A stretch of 6,842 nucleotides of DNA from an uncultured Eubacteriales bacterium (GTDB lineage: Bacteria > Bacillota > Clostridia > Christensenellales > Aristaeellaceae): contig CACZOT010000298.1 of the NCBI GenBank assembly GCA_902782795.1, positions 1-6,842 of the forward strand. Direction: 5' to 3'. Shown here piece after piece: positions 5,004 to 6,842 of the stretch (its first letter is position 1; each line of letters begins with the position of its first letter). Made by a program: the position numbers and the translations under genes. A model generated the notes under the pieces. It saw only the letters and a program-made list of their open reading frames with translations. It was not told the origin of the DNA and searched no databases.

Positions 5004-6842
5004 ATGCTGTACCCAAAGAATCGTGAAAAGACCCTCTCACCTGACCTGTTCGCCAGGCCCACATGCGAATATCGTTCCACGCCTTTCTGGGCCTGGAACG
5101 GCCGCCTCACCAAGGAGGAGCTTGGCCGTCAGATCGAGATCTTCCGCAAGATGGGGTTCGGAGGCTTTCACATGCACGTGCGCACGGGCATGGATACCAC
5201 CTATCTCACCGAGGAATTTCTGGACTTCGTGCGCTTTTGCATCGACAAAGCCAAAAAAGAGGAGATGCTCGCCTGGCTTTACGACGAGGACCGCTGGCCG
5301 TCCGGCACGGCGGGCGGGCGCGTCACGGCGGATCACCCCGAGCACGCGCGCAAATCGCTCCTTCTGACGACTGCTCCCTACGCGCCGGACCGCCCTCACC
5401 GCGCCAAAGGTCCGGAGCCCGGCCGCGGCCAGGGCAGTGTCCGGCAAGACAACGGAGAACTCCTCGCCGTGTACGACGTCCGGCTGAACGAGGACGGCAC
5501 GCTGCGCTCCTACCGCCGCGTCGCAGAGGACGACGCGGCCGAAGGCGTCAGGTGGTACGCCTACCTCGAGCACGCCGCGGACGACCCCTGGTTCAACAAC
5601 CATCCCTATGTGGACACGCTCTCCCGCGAGGCGATCGGCGCATTCATCGAGAGCACCCACGAGGTCTACGCCCGAAGCGTCGGACAGGATTTCGGCGGCG
5701 CGGTACCCGCCATCTTCACGGACGAGCCGCAGTTCACTCCCAAGAACGCCCTCAATTTTGCCGCAGAGCAGACGGACGTGTTCCTCCCCTGGACGGGCCG
5801 CCTTCCCGAAGTATACAGGGAAACCTACGGTGAGGAGATCCTGGACAAACTGCCCGAGCTGGTCTGGGAGGAGCCGGAGGGCCAGCTCTCCCACGTGCGC
5901 TGGCGCTTCCAGAACACCGTAGCGAACCTCTTCGTGGAGAGCTTCTGCGCGCAGATCGGCTCCTGGTGCGACAGCCACGGCATCGCCCTCACCGGTCACG
6001 TCATGGAGGAGCCCACCCTGCGCAGCCAGACCCGCGCGGTGGGCGACGCCATGCGCTGCTACCGGCCCTTCGGCATCCCCGGCATTGATATGCTCTGCGA
6101 TTTCCACGAGTACACCACCGCCAAGCAGTGCCAATCCATCGTCCGGCAGACGGGCCGCGAGGGCATGCTTTCGGAGCTCTACGGCGTCACGGGCTGGGAT
6201 TATGATTTCCGTGGCTACAAGCTCCAGGGCGATTGGCAGGCCGCGCTGGGCGTGACGGTGCGCGTCCCCCACCTGGCCTGGATGACCATGAAGGGCGAAG
6301 CCAAGCGGGATTATCCCGCCTCGATCAACTATCAATCCCCCTGGTGGGACCAGTTCAGCCTGGTGGAAGACCACTTTGCCCGCCTGAACACCGCCCTCAC
6401 GCGGGGCAAGGCTGATGTCCGAGTGGCGGTGGTGCATCCCATCGAGAGCTATTGGCTGCACTGGGGGCCGTCCGACCAGACCGCCGCCGCGCGCGACCAG
6501 ATGGAATCGCAGTTCAAAACGCTCACGGAGACTCTGCTCCTTGGCAATATCGATTTCGATTTCCTTAATGAAGCGGAGCTTCCCGTCCTCTGCGAAAAGG
6601 GCGGCGCGCCGCTGCGCGTCGGCGAAATGGCCTACGACGCCGTGATCGTCCCGCCGCTGACCACCGTGCGCTCCACGACTCTCGAGCGTCTGGACGCCTT
6701 CCTCAGGGCAGGAGGCGCGCTCTTCTGCCTGGGCGAGGCGCCGACCCTCGTGGACGCAGATCCTTCCCCCGCGGCGAAGGAGATATTCGACAAGGCTGTG
6801 CGCGTGCCCTTCGACGTCGGCTCCATCCTGGAGGCTCTAGAG
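5004..6842 (+). CDS. Glycoside hydrolase, GH106-like (alpha-L-rhamnosidase-related), 3' end cut by the window
   Basis: The frame stays open from ATG at 5004 to the last base, giving 613 residues with no stop, so the C-terminus is missing. The first part looks like a TIM-barrel glycosidase of the GH106-like group: PFWAWNG (27-33), GFGGFHMHVRTGM (51-63), AWLYDEDRWPSGTAGG (90-105), IFTDEPQF (237-244), LTGHVMEEP (329-337), GIPGIDML (357-364) and SELYGVTGWDYDF (390-402). Glu241 in TDEP and Glu391 in SELYG are good candidates for catalytic acids. A flavodoxin- or amidotransferase-like domain follows (about 470-585), as in related multidomain glycosidases; beta-sandwich domains would be expected beyond the window. 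There is no signal peptide, so it probably acts in the cytoplasm on imported oligosaccharides. The family suggests removal of alpha-L-rhamnose from plant polysaccharides or glycosides, but many members are uncharacterised and the substrate is not certain. The start is chosen from the GGAG at 4990-4993 and the family-like N-terminus. It is divergent from the MnmA-like gene and has its own promoter. Confidence 0.85.
   Translation, partial: MLYPKNREKTLSPDLFARPTCEYRSTPFWAWNGRLTKEELGRQIEIFRKMGFGGFHMHVRTGMDTTYLTEEFLDFVRFCIDKAKKEEMLAWLYDEDRWPSGTAGGRVTADHPEHARKSLLLTTAPYAPDRPHRAKGPEPGRGQGSVRQDNGELLAVYDVRLNEDGTLRSYRRVAEDDAAEGVRWYAYLEHAADDPWFNNHPYVDTLSREAIGAFIESTHEVYARSVGQDFGGAVPAIFTDEPQFTPKNALNFAAEQTDVFLPWTGRLPEVYRETYGEEILDKLPELVWEEPEGQLSHVRWRFQNTVANLFVESFCAQIGSWCDSHGIALTGHVMEEPTLRSQTRAVGDAMRCYRPFGIPGIDMLCDFHEYTTAKQCQSIVRQTGREGMLSELYGVTGWDYDFRGYKLQGDWQAALGVTVRVPHLAWMTMKGEAKRDYPASINYQSPWWDQFSLVEDHFARLNTALTRGKADVRVAVVHPIESYWLHWGPSDQTAAARDQMESQFKTLTETLLLGNIDFDFLNEAELPVLCEKGGAPLRVGEMAYDAVIVPPLTTVRSTTLERLDAFLRAGGALFCLGEAPTLVDADPSPAAKEIFDKAVRVPFDVGSILEALE

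Noticed and set aside
5004..5063. Signal peptide on the glycoside hydrolase
   Set aside because: The first 20 residues are polar and charged (MLYPKNREKTLSPDLFARP), with no hydrophobic core or cleavage site.
5037..6461. A 474-codon open frame on the minus strand opposite the glycoside hydrolase
   Set aside because: The plus-strand frame carries clear glycosidase motifs throughout. The antisense frame shows no domain and has shadow-type composition.
1..6842. tRNA, rRNA, CRISPR array, insertion sequence or attachment site
   Set aside because: No cloverleaf, spaced direct repeats, transposase motifs or terminal repeats were found on either strand by eye.

Overview
The window looks like a chromosomal piece of a GC-rich member of the Bacillota, most likely an anaerobic gut-type clostridium (Oscillospiraceae or Christensenellales-like). 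This is inferred from strong AAGGAGG-type ribosome binding sites, perfect or near-perfect sigma-A -10 boxes in short AT-rich gaps, coding sequence with heavy G/C at third positions, and the gene families present. No species can be assigned from the sequence alone.

Layout. Positions 1-151 are an AT-rich intergenic region with a hairpin-plus-T8 terminator, a -10 box for the first operon and a possible promoter facing left out of the window. A plus-strand operon follows. It holds a 48-residue unrecognised small protein (152-298) and two half-transporter genes of a heterodimeric ABC exporter (320-2056 and 2049-3812). The first ABC subunit has a degenerate nucleotide-binding domain (Asp for the catalytic Glu, Gln for the switch His). 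The second has the intact catalytic residues but an altered FSQGQ signature. This is the asymmetric pattern of LmrCD, BmrCD and TM287/288, so the two proteins should work as one drug, lipid or peptide exporter with a single hydrolysing site.

The operon converges on a minus-strand gene (3889-4887) for a divergent MnmA-like tRNA thiouridylase. A perfect 21-bp inverted repeat (3827-3880) fills the gap between them and probably ends transcription from both sides. The MnmA-like protein has an unusual PP-loop (SDGVDS) and three cysteines placed as if to bind an iron-sulfur cluster.

The last gap (4888-5003) holds two divergent promoters. One drives the MnmA-like gene. The other drives a large cytoplasmic glycoside hydrolase (5004 to the window end, truncated) related to the GH106 / alpha-L-rhamnosidase-like clan. 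Its Shine-Dalgarno sequence lies inside a small perfect hairpin.

Functionally, the window is three neighbouring units (export, tRNA sulfuration, glycan breakdown) rather than one pathway. I see no mobile element, CRISPR array, tRNA or rRNA, and no clearly new multi-gene system. The points most worth following up are the small gene ahead of the exporter, the three-cysteine MnmA variant and the hairpins at 3827-3880 and 4987-5001.
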